Assembly: GCA_010909725.1 (NCBI GenBank)
Contig: JAACMV010000022.1
Location: 806,001 to 870,000 of the forward strand
Direction of reading: 5' to 3'
DNA from: Picochlorum sp. 'celeri'
Lineage: Eukaryota > Chlorophyta > Trebouxiophyceae
DNA: 64,000 bases
In this document: positions 19,860 through 31,361 of the stretch, in pieces
Position numbering within the stretch: the stretch's first letter is position 1
How the letters are laid out: every line of letters starts with the position of its first letter
Program-made: the position numbers and the translations under genes
The notes under the pieces: generated by a model
The model's input: the letters and a program-made list of their open reading frames with translations, nothing else
Database searches by the model: none
What the model was told of the DNA's origin: nothing

Positions 19860-21560
19860 TTAGTCGACTGTTGGCATCGCGAGCCGAGAGTCTTGACTCG
19901 GTACGATGGTTCGTTCAAAATCCCAACCATGGTTGGTAGCAGTTTGTTCAAAATATTCAAAAGTCTCTCTCATACTCTCAAAACTGGACCGCAGTAGGGT
20001 CTGTGTATCATTTATTGATTGTTTGTGGGCATCGATCCAACAGGCTTGCAGCATGGCCCTCATGATATCTCTCCCTTGAGCATCAACCCACAGGATGACA
20101 TGAATCACATCCTCCTGGATCACCAAGATGTATTTTTCACTCTCATACATTCGCGCGACGTCTATTGCTTCGAGGTTGGTCAAAGTCCATGTACGTGTAA
20201 TGTCAGACCAGGAACTCCCGAAAATACAATCGGTTCCGTGCGGTAATGTGGTGGGGGATTCAAACATCTTTTCCAAAGCTGACGCTTCGTTCACATCCAG
20301 CATGTCCCCGCTCGTGATAAAATGCGATGCTATAATTGACCCCCGTTTGAAATTGGGCCAAGGAAAACTCAATACTGTGAGAGAATAATACCGAAAGGCC
20401 ACATGTGCCGCCTGCACAGCGAACCATGCTGGGACCACAGCCTCTGGGGTCCCCAGAGTCTCCAACCCACTGAGAAGAGCAACACTTGCCGCAATGCCTA
20501 CAAGTTGAGCCGACGTCTCCCACACCTCTTCTTTTGCAGATACATCTCCAATGTTATTGGCAAGTGCAAAATGAGTCTGAATGACTCTGAAACAAGGCCT
20601 CCCAATTCCATGACCCAACGCTTTGGCCACAGTACCGCCCCCCGCGAGGATTACAAAATTGCTTGGGGAAACCTGTGTCGCAATCTCCAATGATAGTCCT
20701 AGAGTCGTGAATGCTTCAGCAATCATTCTCCATCGTTTTGGATCCTCATCAAACATAAAGCCTAATTTTCCACCGACAAATAATCGACCAGCTGCACCAA
20801 TCCCATCTTTTGTCACCCATTTTATTGCTGCAGAAAGCCCCACAGAATCGACAGGCCCACTCCCAACACTGCATTATTGCAACATTATATGATATAGAAA
20901 TAGAGATAATGTTATTATTTATTATTACTACTCATGTGTGTAGTAAGTACTGCCTTCAATATCAAAAGAGAAAAAACAAAACATACCCAAGAGCCTTCAG
21001 CATACTTGAACCAGCCAGAGCTGCACACAGTATATACATATATATTGAGAACGAGTCATGACGCACACTCACCCCGGCAACACTAAAACAATATATTAAA
21101 AAAACGTACAATGACTCATCCAACCAAAAACATGAGAGGGAAACGTCCATAATTGATATCGGAGATAATCTTCAGTCACACTCTCTGGCCACCCTCGTGG
21201 CACAAACAATGTCTGAATCTCTCTCACAACCTGCCTCACCCCGAACGATGGCGTACTCGGGTACATTCCATCACCATGTTCATTACTTTCGCTGCTCCCT
21301 CCGAGGCAAATCTCATCAGCCATGGACACATGCCGACACATGTCGTGCGCCTCGTCCAACCTTGGAACCACCTCAGAACCCCCCTCGTCCACAAACATCC
21401 CAGCCGTATTCTTGGCTTCATTATCATTAATTATGGAATATAATCGCATAGATGTCTTCCCATTGGATAATGAAGCACGGAACACAGCAGGGTTGGTCGC
21501 ATTGTTTGTTGCGAATAACGGATTTCTTTTCACCACCGGCTGGCAGTGCAGTATCTCCAT
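19860..21560 (-). CDS. RUS family protein (DUF647)
   Basis: Member of the ROOT UV-B SENSITIVE family, conserved in plants, algae and animals, of unknown biochemical function. Exons are 21560-21110, 21020-20987 (a 34-nt microexon) and 20868-19860; the product is 497 residues. The domain starts with LFVPRGWPESVTEDYLRYQLW, runs through the microexon (SLAGSSMLKALG) and continues GLSAAIKWVTKDGIGAAGRLFVG and FALANNIGDVSAKEEVWETSAQLVG, all family hallmarks. Several hydrophobic segments follow (VGIAASVALLSGL). The N-terminal about 80 residues are Ser/Asn-rich and could be a plastid leader; plant RUS proteins include plastid members. The gene is divergent from the FAD/CFA fusion gene. Confidence 0.88.
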
Positions 21561-21752
21561 CGTTTCTCAATTCTGCTACAATCTGTCTTTCAAAAGACTT
21601 CTTGAAATTGCATATCTGAATTACAGTTTGTGCGCTCTCGTTAAAAAAAAAAAGCATTCCCCATAATCCTGCAAAACCCCATGCCCCGCAGGGCCATGCC
21701 ATGATGGAGATGGATGCAGTGCATCCAGTCAGCATTATGTGTATAACAAACG

Positions 21753-24700
21753 ATGACAAGCCCATGGACACATCGATGGAAAAACAAAATCAACAGTATG
21801 ACGATGCAATCGTTACAAGGGAGGAAAATAGCCATTGTGGGGTCTGGGGTATCGGGTCTCTCTGCAGCATGGTTGCTTCACAGGTGGGTTATGATGTGTG
21901 CTAGATGCAGCATCTTTATAGTACATTGTGTATAATAATGGTATGTAATGCATAGGAATGGGGCCATTGTGACTCTGTACGAATCTGAAGGGACTTGTGG
22001 TGGGCATACCCTGACTGACTCCACGTCTGGATACCCGATCGATTTGGGATTCCAGGTGTTTAATCTGACAACATATCCACATTTGGAGGGTATGTTTGAA
22101 GAGCTTGGTGTGGATAGTGAGCCATCTGAGATGTCGTTCTCCCTTTCCGTTGACTCTGGGAGGGTGGAGTGGGCCAGTCATGGGTTGGGGACTGTGTTTG
22201 CGCAGAAGAAGAATGCTGTGTCACCCTCTTTTCTCAAGATGCTGTATGATGTGCTGAGATTTGGAAGGGAGGCTCCTCGTGTGCTAGAGGCACCGAATGA
22301 GCACATATATAAGGATATGACCTTGGGGCAGTATTTGAAACGGCATGGGTATTCTGAGAGTTTTCAGAGAAACTATGTACTACCCATGTGTGCTGCTGTA
22401 TGGAGTGTGCCTGCAAAACGCGTCTTGGAATTTCCTATATGCATGCTGATTCGATTCTGGGTGAATCATCACTTGCTTGATATAACAAATAGGCCATGCT
22501 GGAGAGTGGTCAAGGGTAGAAGCAGGACGTATGTGCAGCGAATACTGGAAGAATTGCCTGATGTTCGTGTTCATAGTCGAGTCGTCAAGGTTGAGCGTGA
22601 CGACAAAGTGTCACGAGTGGCTGTGACGTGTGAGACGAAACAAGGGTTGGAGGTGGAACTATTTGATTCTGTTGTTTTGGCAACGCATTCAGATATTTCG
22701 TTAAGCATGCTTCAAAGCGATACGAAAGAGCAGGAAGAGTTGAGGGACATCCTGAAGAAGATTCCATACTCGTATAACGATGTGTATCTTCACCAGGATG
22801 AATCGCTGATGCCAAAGAATCGGGATGCATGGGCCTCTTGGAATTGCATTGAATCGAGAGAAGGGGTGGATAATCCATTGGAGGTACCAGTATGTGTGAC
22901 GTACTGGGCGAATCGATTGCAGGACTTGGGGACAGGGGCTCCTAATTATTTTGTGACACTCAACCCAGTTCATACTCCTGCAGAGGACAAGGTTGTCAGG
23001 AAAATGGTCCTGTCCCATCCAATTTTTGGAAAGGAGTCTGTTGCTGCACAGAATATGGTGAAGAAAGTTCAGGGAAAAGGAGGTATCTATCTATGTGGAG
23101 CGTGGTGCGGCTATGGATTCCATGAGGATGGGATGCGGTCTGCAATTCATGTGGTGGAGTCTATGGGAGGCAGTATTCCATGGACTCCACGGACGTGCTC
23201 CCCAAAGATACCCATGATTGATTCTATTGCCATGAAGATATTTGATTCTTTTGCAAAGATGGCAATCGTGAAGGGAAAGCTTCGCCTCATTTTGCCAAAT
23301 GGCGAGGAATTGGTGTATGGGACTCCTGAGCCTCCGGTTGGAGGAGATGCAGAGGCATGGAGGAAGAGGCCACCCTTGAATGCGACTGTTCGAATTTACA
23401 ATTGCGCCTTCTTCAGAAAGATTATTTCGCGTCACGATACAGGATTGGGAGAATCGTACATGGACGGCGATTTTGAAGTGATTGAGGGTTTGGGTGGTAG
23501 TGGAGATTTGGGGTCTTTAATGGCAGTCATTACTGCCAATGCATATTCTGTGGAGGCGAATAGAGGCATTTTGGGAATTTTCAACAAGATTGGAGACAAA
23601 ATTTTGACTTGGTCTCATATTCAACGAAGTAATACTGCTTTGGGTAGTAGGAAGAATATTGAAGAGCATTATGATGCAGGCAATGACATGTACAAGACAT
23701 TCTTGGATGAGACCATGACATATTCCTGTGGTATGTGGAAGAATGGTGAGACTGAATCTTTGAAAGAATCTCAATTGAACAAAATAGATTCTTTGATAGA
23801 AAAAGCCGATCTTCAGCCTGGTCATAAAGTGCTAGAGATTGGATGTGGATGGGGTTCTTTTGCCATCAGGGCAGCCCAAACACGACAGTGCCACATTGTT
23901 GGTCTCACTCTGAGCAAAGAGCAATTGGCTGAAGCCACAGAAAGAGTTAAACAAGCTGGTGTTGATCATCTCGTGACACTGTTGTACTGTGACTATAGAG
24001 ATACACCGAATTTGGGGACGTATGACAGGGTGGTGAGTTGTGAGATGATTGAAGCTGTGGGTCATGAACACCTCCCCGCGTATTTTGCAACGATTGGAGC
24101 CGCCCTGAAACCAGGAGGTAAAGCTGCCCTCCAAGTGATTGCCGCACCAGATGAAAGATATGAGGCGTATTGCAAATCATCTGACTTCATTCGTGAGCAC
24201 ATATTCCCAGGTGGGCATCTGCCATCCATGGGGGCCTGTGTTGAGGCTGCGAGAGGTACAGGACTCTCAATCCACAAACTCCTAGACATAGGAGAAGACT
24301 ATGCAGTAACATTACGAAGATGGCGACTAGCGTGGGAGGCAAAGAAAAATGAGATTTTACAGCTTGGATACAGTGAAAAGTTTTGGAGGAAATACAGATT
24401 TTATTTTGTGTACTGTGAGGGTGGTTTTGATGCCAAGTATATTCACACATACCAGGTTACATGGATCAAAGATGGAGAATTCACGCTGAGTGATCAAGAT
24501 TTGCGCAGAGCATTACAAATGAGTAAAGGCGAGGTCCCTGAGAAGAAATCAACAGGATACAGCATACATCCAAGCATGGCTACTCAGTTCCTCATCTGCC
24601 TGTACTTCTTCTTGGCTGGTATGGCAGTTGCAAAAAGCCCGGTGCTGTGGCTGTCTCCAACAATATCGTTTGCGTCTGCCGGAACATACCTATTGGTGTC

Positions 24701-25337
24701 TCTTCTTTCCTCTGCATTCCCCTTTTATAAAAAAATGAGTGGTTTGGAATCATCCATGTGGAGCATTTATGCAACGCATATTGTATACTCCATCACCACG
24801 CTTTGCTTTTTGGGAATGTATATAGTCATGTATCCACTTCATGGTGCCATTGATGCACCATCAGAGTCTCTTGCAACATTTGCACGTTCGCTCATCGCTG
24901 GTTCCGCAGGATTTTTTGGCTTCCTTCTCATGGTCGAAGTGAATTGCAAACTGTACACCAAAAGCCACTGGGCATTTGCACATCACACTCTGATGCTCAT
25001 TTTGTTTAGTGCAGCAGCCTACAAGGATATCAATACACACCTCATGTGTGTGGGACTGCTCTCTGAAGCACATTCTATCATTCACTATCTTTTCAAAATG
25101 CTCACTATGGCTGGTAGCAGAATACCTGGTGCGCGGATTTCAAAGTCCTTAGAACTGACAGTCTTCATTTGCTTCAAGCTGCTGCTTCATTTTGCTCTGG
25201 GCATCCTCGTTGTATGCAAACCTTCTTTGTTTCCAAACGCAGCATCTCATGCCATTGCATCTGCTGGCATGCTCTATGTCAATGGTTTAAACATCAAGCA
25301 CGCAGTGGCCTCGCCAACAAAATTGCACATTGAGTAA
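21753..25337 (+). CDS. FAD oxidase/CFA synthase/membrane-domain triple fusion
   Basis: Likely lipid-modifying enzyme. Exons are 21753-21883 and 21956-25337 (72-bp intron, GTGGGT), 1170 residues; Met at 21798 or 21804 are alternative starts. Residues about 20-440 are an amine-oxidase-type FAD flavoprotein, with GRKIAIVGSGVSGLSAAWLL and later GAWCGYGFHEDGMRSAI. Residues about 480-900 are a cyclopropane-fatty-acid synthase-type SAM methyltransferase (VLEIGCGWGSFAIRAA, HYDAGNDMYKTFLDETMTYS, GGFDAKYIHTYQVTW). The two together match plant cyclopropane synthases. The last about 270 residues are new: six or seven membrane spans with SHWAFAHHTLMLIL and LLSEAHSIIHYLFKML, which resemble a TLC-type domain. 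The product may be a cyclopropane or methyl-branched acyl chain on a membrane lipid; this is inference. Confidence 0.88.
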
Positions 25338-25427
25338 TAATAGCGTAATTATTTTTTCATACATGTATTTTGATTCATTGATTCATTCATTCTTGTATAC
25401 CGACTCATCATTGGAAATGCAGCAGTG

Positions 25428-26105
25428 CTACTTTCGTCCCCGTCCTCCTTGAGAATACGCTGCAGCCTTGGCCTGCGCAGCTGCCACAGCCGCAGAAACC
25501 GCCCCCTTTCTGAATTCTATTTTCCTACCTTTCTGCTGCTCTCTACTTTCTTGCTGCATTCTTGCCACATCTCTTGCATGCACTGCACCCAATCTCCTCA
25601 TTTCCTCTAGATGAATGTCTCCTTCACTAGCAGCTTTCAAAAATGTCCCTCCTTCTTCAATATTGAATTTATCCATCATTATCATCATTAAATCAGGAGA
25701 CTTGAACAAAGTCCGACTCCGCAACTCATCCACAATGGAAAACCCCTTGTCATTCCTCACAGAAATCCACATGTCCACCTTTTTCTGAATCCTTTCGTCA
25801 GCAACAGGCGTCTGTATCTCATTCTTCTCATCCCCAAGAATCGGAAATCTGCTTACAAGATTTTCATAGTCGTCCATATCATCCAGACTATGGCCGATCA
25901 AAGTCCCAACGGCGGGCTCCTCAAGTCTCACCCCTCCAGCACTCGTAGTCTCAGGAGCAGCCGAAGGCTCTGCTTCATGCTTCTCAACACTGTTATTTTT
26001 ATCAGAAATACCTTCGTGGTCGTCTTGTGACAAATCCTCTGACGCAGACCCATATGCTCCGAGCAATTCGTTCAACACGAGACCTTCTGTGTTCTCCTCC
26101 GCCAT
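25428..26105 (-). CDS. HCNGP/SAP30BP-like nuclear protein
   Basis: Single-exon 225-residue protein resembling the HCNGP family (SAP30-binding protein), nuclear factors linked to splicing and transcription. The N-terminal half is acidic and disordered. The family-like core is RIQKKVDMWISVRNDKGFSIVDELRSRTLFKSPDLMMIMMDKFNIEEGGTF split over residues 120-175, followed by a charged helix (GAVHARDVARMQQESREQQ) and an Ala/Gln-rich basic tail. HCNGP members have the same layout: acidic N-terminus, a short helical core with 'ksP' and 'i.ek', then a basic C-terminal helix. The match is moderate, not based on a strict motif. The gene is convergent with the CFA fusion, 90 bp away. Confidence 0.6.
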   Translation of the reverse strand: MAEENTEGLVLNELLGAYGSASEDLSQDDHEGISDKNNSVEKHEAEPSAAPETTSAGGVRLEEPAVGTLIGHSLDDMDDYENLVSRFPILGDEKNEIQTPVADERIQKKVDMWISVRNDKGFSIVDELRSRTLFKSPDLMMIMMDKFNIEEGGTFLKAASEGDIHLEEMRRLGAVHARDVARMQQESREQQKGRKIEFRKGAVSAAVAAAQAKAAAYSQGGRGRK

Positions 26106-26584
26106 GGCAATGTGTGTATATCCTACTACTACTATTCCTTACAAATAAATAATGACATCAGACTGGTGCCTTGTCTTCGAATTGCCCCTCCTCCATGATC
26201 ATGCAAGGACAAGGTCCTTTTGAAAAGAAAAAAACAGCCATGCGCATGGCATGCCATGCCATGATGCCATGTGGCAATCAGAATGCATCCAAATCGATGT
26301 CGGTCTTACATACTACTACTACTACTAGAGTATGTAAGAGATGTACTCTTTTGCTGCCTCGTATTCTAAAGATCCGATGGATGACGCAACGATGTACACG
26401 ATGGATTCTCAGGTAGAAGAAAAATAATAGTCTTGTACTTTGAAAGTAGAAGATTTGAATCTCTTGTCGTGTACCCACATCCATCCCATGCTCACAAATC
26501 CAAGTATTTCTAGTAGAACTGCCTCGGTCAATTCAAGTAGTAGAATTTAACGGAATATATAACATAACAGATAGGTGGGGTAGA
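26106..26584. other. Divergent promoter region with palindrome
   Basis: Spacer of 479 bp between divergent starts. It carries a perfect 16-bp palindrome gcatggcatgccatgc at 26244-26259, extended by further catg repeats to about 26272, and a short tactactactactactag run near 26311-26327. No ORF here looks coding. Confidence 0.45.
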
Positions 26585-27171
26585 ATGTCACGACGAAGAC
26601 AGCGGCTAGACTTGACAGCCCAGGCAACTGGCCTTGATGAGGTATGATATCGTTCTCCATTCTGCACTTTTATGTAATACAGAGAAAAAAATATCATCGG
26701 AATATGTAAAACATGATGTAGAGTCGGTATATAGAACATCTTGACCATATTCTAGAATGCCCTCTGTTTCAGTACCTGGAGCAGGAGCCAAAAATCGTCA
26801 GTCATGGCTCACCCGCTGGGACCCATGGTTGGAAAAAAGTGTCTTTGGGGCCTGAGATGGAATACTACTGGCATGTTGAGTCTGGAAAGGTGTCACGTGA
26901 GTGTCCTGGCGATGAGCAAGGGCATGGTATCAAAGGGGGTAATGAGTATAGAGAGCTGGTGGAGTCACTTCAACATGATGCTGTTCGGCTAGCTCAGAAG
27001 CAGGATGATCTAGCTGTTCAGGCTGCAGTTGTGTCTCGAATAGCAGATGGGATGCTACGGGCGTACGACACCATGTCGTCTGGTGACAGTTCTGTGGAGG
27101 ATGTATGGTCTGCTGTGTTTCGAGTAATGTCTGATGAGCGAGATGCATTTCGCATCATGGACGAATCTTGA
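26585..27171 (+). CDS. Small protein with WW-like domain
   Basis: Two exons, 26585-26641 and 26773-27171 (131-bp phase-0 intron, GTATGA), encode 151 residues. Exon 1 is a basic start (MSRRRQRLDLTAQATGLDE). Exon 2 includes GTHGWKKVSLGPEMEYYWHVESGKVSRECP, split here only by the reader; it has the two spaced aromatic anchors (Trp, then YYW), the central turn and the terminal Pro of a WW domain, about residues 35-65. The rest is helical, with an acidic and Ser-rich end (DTMSSGDSSVEDVW). WW domains bind proline-rich partners and are common in splicing and RNA-processing factors; the role here is unknown. Convergent with the sulfotransferase gene. Confidence 0.65.
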
Positions 27172-27248
27172 TAAAAGACGGCTGCTATCAGTATCACAAA
27201 AAAACAAGTAACATAATAATAATATGCATGAAATATGGTGCTATGGAA

Positions 27249-28217
27249 TCAAATTCTTGGTAGTCTTGAAAATGATACATCCTGATGCGCCAGAACATCA
27301 TCTGAAATACCTAAAAACCTGGCCAAATCTCTCAGTACTGTCTCATTTTTAGCTGGGTCAAACATGTCTTCGTAATAGACGAAATGAACTTGGTTTTTTC
27401 CGTGTGCCTGAGCATACCGATGCATCCATCGAATATTTCTTTCCAGCAGTTTGCCTCGTCCCCTGTAAAATCCTTGTCCAGCTGTCAAATTATATTGACG
27501 CCTCAGATTGAAAATGATCTTCGAATCCGTGCAGAGGCTTTTAAAGAAATCAATGTACACATCGTATGTCTTATATGTTGTGCCATTTCGATACCGAACA
27601 GTCCACGGCGAGGCAAACTTGACATCCAATAAACTGTCCAGATTTGTATTGTGGCGAATTTCTTTGAATCCAACAGTATAGTCTTGGAAATCCCCATAGC
27701 CAAATAATCTCTTAAAGTACGAGGTTTTGGCACATTCTGCTACACCAGGCTCAAAATTTGAATACCACGCGGGCTTGTTCCTCGCCTTTACAAACTCATG
27801 GTACCGTGTCTTTTCTGCCTCTGCTCCGGTAGGGTCTCCCCGCCGAGGAAACTTTCTTGTCAATTGAGATCCTGTTTGGTCCAGATTGAACAGGTATTTA
27901 AACATACCATGGTTCTCTCCTCGAATAAAAACACCTGGAAGCTGATTCATAGCATCCTGAAGAGCTGTCGAGCCAGAGCGGCCCATGGCCATGAGGAAGA
28001 CGCATTTCTTCTGCTTTTCACATGCATACCGCTCCCAAGTCTCTGGACCAACCATACGCACCATGTGCCGCGTCATTGCTGTTCGGAGTAGCACCGACCT
28101 ATGCTCTTGATCCATATAGATGTACAGAAAGAGCATCAGTACGATGACGCTGCTGAAAACGCCGATGCAAGACATCCAACCAACACCAAACGAGCAGGCC
28201 TTCTTGTTGAAATACAT
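27249..28217 (-). CDS. Type II membrane sulfotransferase
   Basis: Single-exon 322-residue carbohydrate- or protein-type sulfotransferase, probably Golgi-located. A hydrophobic signal anchor covers residues about 12-35 (SSVIVLMLFLYIYM). The PAPS 5'-phosphosulfate loop is VFLMAMGRSGSTALQD, with Gly79-Arg80-Ser81-Gly82-Ser83-Thr84. The 3'-phosphate-binding region is consistent with the conserved Ser/Arg segment near residue 210-230 (FKSLCTDSKIIFNLRRQ). A late VHFVYYEDMFDPAKNE segment with Tyr and Asp also fits the family. Substrate is not predictable. The gene is followed by a convergent neighbour 77 bp away and has a divergent spacer of 561 bp to CDC5. Confidence 0.82.
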   Translation of the reverse strand: MYFNKKACSFGVGWMSCIGVFSSVIVLMLFLYIYMDQEHRSVLLRTAMTRHMVRMVGPETWERYACEKQKKCVFLMAMGRSGSTALQDAMNQLPGVFIRGENHGMFKYLFNLDQTGSQLTRKFPRRGDPTGAEAEKTRYHEFVKARNKPAWYSNFEPGVAECAKTSYFKRLFGYGDFQDYTVGFKEIRHNTNLDSLLDVKFASPWTVRYRNGTTYKTYDVYIDFFKSLCTDSKIIFNLRRQYNLTAGQGFYRGRGKLLERNIRWMHRYAQAHGKNQVHFVYYEDMFDPAKNETVLRDLARFLGISDDVLAHQDVSFSRLPRI

Positions 28218-28778
28218 GGCTCTCCGTGCGGCTACTATCTGGATCGAAATGGTTCTAAAAGCATACCGTGTGCATTCAATGCAATACTGCGTTATATAAT
28301 CTCACAACGACTCTCTAAACGCTGGCACGCGAGTGTTGCTCTTTAAGCAACAAGGATACACGAGGTCAAAGGGTGGCCCGTTGACCACTGCCACACCCGA
28401 TGGTGAGGATTCCGTATTCTCAGTACAAGTATAAGGTACTAAAACATTCATTTAATGGTATATTGTCGCTGATGCATTACCACATGGATGTGTGACGAGG
28501 CATTTTTATTATAATAATACGGAACTTTGCGCTGGATCTGCATGACCATTTTTGGTCAAAAAGGAATCCTAATTCACTGAATAGTTGTTCAATTAAAGAA
28601 AAACAGCACTAATAAAAATAGCTGTGATGCGTCATACCTGACGACGCCTGGGGTACAGGCATTCTGAAAAAGAAAAGCAAGGCACAATTTTGTTATTTTT
28701 CTTCATCATAGCATTCAACGAGCGTGGAAAGCAGTTTACGTAGTTCATAAAAATAGATATTTATACTAGAACAGAAGT
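28218..28778. other. Divergent intergenic region upstream of CDC5
   Basis: Spacer of 561 bp between the sulfotransferase start and the 7-nt first exon of CDC5. It includes a small hairpin gaccatttttggtc (28551-28564) followed by an A-rich run, and A/T-rich stretches near 28600 and 28750-28770 that may be promoter elements. No RNA gene was recognised. Confidence 0.4.
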
Positions 28779-31163
28779 ATGAAGAGTACGTGCGCTTGTT
28801 CTTGTCTTTGTCTTGACATGCTAGAAGAAGAAACGTGATTCTTTCTTTTGTGAGCTCTTCTAACTCTTAATCACTACTGTGTTGCAGTTTTAATAAAAGG
28901 TGGTGTTTGGAAAAACACAGAGGATGAGATTCTCAAGGCGGCTGTGATGAAATATGGGTTGAACCAGTGGGCTCGAATTTCATCTCTTCTGACTCGAAAG
29001 TCTGCCAAGCAGTGTAAAGCTCGCTGGTATGAATGGCTGGATCCTGCTATAAAGAAGACTGAGTGGACTCGAGAGGAGGATGAGAAATTGCTTCATTTGG
29101 CCAAGTTGATGCCAACGCAGTGGAGGACGATTGCGCCGATTGTGGGAAGGACGCCAACGCAGTGTTTAGAGCGGTATGAGAAGCTATTGGATATGGCGTC
29201 TGGGAGGGAGGAAGGATATGAAGCGAAAGATGATCCCCGAAGGCTTCGACCTGGAGAGATTGATCCTCATCCAGAGACAAAGCCTGCAAGGCCTGATCCG
29301 GTGGATATGGATGATGATGAGAAGGAAATGTTGTCTGAGGCGAGGGCGAGATTGGCGAATACGCGCGGGAAGAAGGCAAAGAGAAAAGCGAGAGAGAAGC
29401 AGTTGGAAGAGGCCAGGCGGTTGGCTGCATTGCAGAAGAAGCGTGAGTTGAAGGCTGCAGGAATTGAGGTGAGGGAAAAGGCAAAGAAGGGGCGTGGCAT
29501 TGATTATGCAAATGAGGTGCCGTTTGAGCGGCGTCCTGCTCCTGGGTTTTATGATGTCGCTGAAGAGAATGACATGACACGGGCGATGCGAGAGGAGTTT
29601 CGTCCAGTGACAAAGGATGAGTTGGAAGGGCGGAAGAGGAAGGATATTGAAAAGGAGCTGATCAAGCAGGATGTTGCAAAGAGGAAGATTGCTGAGAGAA
29701 AGGATGCTCCAAATATGATAGCACAACAATTAGCGGCCCAAGAAGCGTTGCAATCTACGAGGAGGGGGAAAATGATGCTTCCTGCCCCACAGGTGACCGA
29801 TGCAGAGTTGGAGGCACTTGCGAGGGATGCTTCAATGGAGGGGACATTGGCCTCAGAGACTGGGAGTCAAGCGACGAGGGCATTATTAGGAGATTATTCG
29901 ACCCCTGCACCGTTTGCCACACCAATGGCAACTCCTGCTGCAGGTCCGTCTGGGATGAACAAGGTAATGCAGGAAGCGCAGGCTTTGGCAAGACTGCGTG
30001 AGGGTCAAACCCCTTTGTTGGGAGGAGAAAATCCTGATATTGCAGGGAGCGATTTTAGTGGGATTGCTCCTCAGCGAAATGTGGGAGCGACGCCTAATCC
30101 ATTGGCTGCTGCAGCTGCTGCAAAAATAGGTGCTACACCAGCAACTGCCCGAGGAGGAATGCAGTTGGACAAAAAACCAGCAACAGTACAGCCCACTCCT
30201 GTCCGGCGCGACGAATTAAAGTTGAATGCAGAAAATGGAATTGGCGGAGATTCAAATCATATTGCATCAGCCCTCTCCAATCTGCCGGCTCCGAAGGGAG
30301 GATATCAACTCGCTCCGCCAGAAATGCTAGATGAGGAAGAGGATGATGCTGTACCCATGGAGGAAGATGCAGCAGATGCAGAGGCCCGCATTGCCGCAGA
30401 AAAAGCAAGACAATTAGAAGAAGAGAAAAAACTTCGGTCTCATGTCGTGCAGAGAAATCTGCCCAGGCCGTTAAGCCTCGACCTCGTTCCCAAACCTGCA
30501 ACAGAGGCTGCCATTGCAGCCATGTCAGACGAGGGCGAAGCAGCCAGGCACATGATACTACAAGAACTTGTGCAGATTCTCAACGAGGATGCCAAAGCAT
30601 TTCCAGCAAACATGCCTATTACCGACTCCATGACGCATATTGATCATGGGTTTTCCGTGTCAGAATTGGAAGCCGCTGCAAAACTCATAGATGATGAAGT
30701 ACCCACTGTCAAGAAGGACCTCGGGCATGATGGGGCAACCCTGAGCGAATATTCTGCGGTCTGGGACAGCATGCGACCAAATATCATGTACTCTGTAGAA
30801 CTTCAAAGGTATAGTCTGAAATCAAAAATGTCAGAGAAGGATATCCTTGCATCCTTGAAGTATGAGTATGAAACAGTCAGAAAAGAAATGTCCAAATGTG
30901 CCAAGAGAGCTGGCAAAGTTGAGCAAAAAGTGGGCATCGTACTGGGAGGTTTACAAAAGCGCAGCAAATCATTGACGACAGAAATTAATGAAAAGACGAA
31001 TAAAGCAAATATAAGCAAGATTGAGAAGACGTGCTATCGCCAGTTACAAGACCAAGAGAGGCTCGCTGCATCTGCTCGGCTTGAGCACCTCAAAGAGCTT
31101 GTCGAAGCTCAGGAAAGTCGAGAACGTACCTTGCAAGAAAAGTACAAGTCCCTACAATCATAA
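28779..31163 (+). CDS. CDC5: CDC5 Myb-domain protein of the Prp19 spliceosome complex
   Basis: Core subunit of the NineTeen/Prp19 complex, needed for spliceosome activation in the nucleus. The first exon is only 7 nt (28779-28785, ATGAAGA), then a 102-bp intron (GTACGT) and exon 28888-31163. The product is 760 residues and begins MKILIKGGVWKNTEDEILKA, the near-universal CDC5 N-terminus. Two Myb repeats follow (WARISSLLTRKSAKQCKARW; EWTREEDEKLLHLAKLMPTQW). Then come a charged helix (residues 130-230), a Pro/Ala-rich middle with repeated TP sites (PFATPMATPAAGP), and a C-terminal coiled coil (about 640-760). Length is a little under the animal and plant proteins (about 800-845). Confidence 0.95.
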
Positions 31164-31361
31164 GTTCATATTCTATGAGATATGCAAACGACCCAACCGA
31201 CCACATGTAAATGTGGACACATCATGGCAAGCCAAGTGTCCTTGTCAGACTGCACACTCCCCAAAGTGAATTTGTTCAAAAATTGTTCACAGAGCAGCGC
31301 TTTGCTTTGTTTGTTTCAATCATTTTAAAGAACGTAGTTATTCATTCCAAAGAAACTAGCC

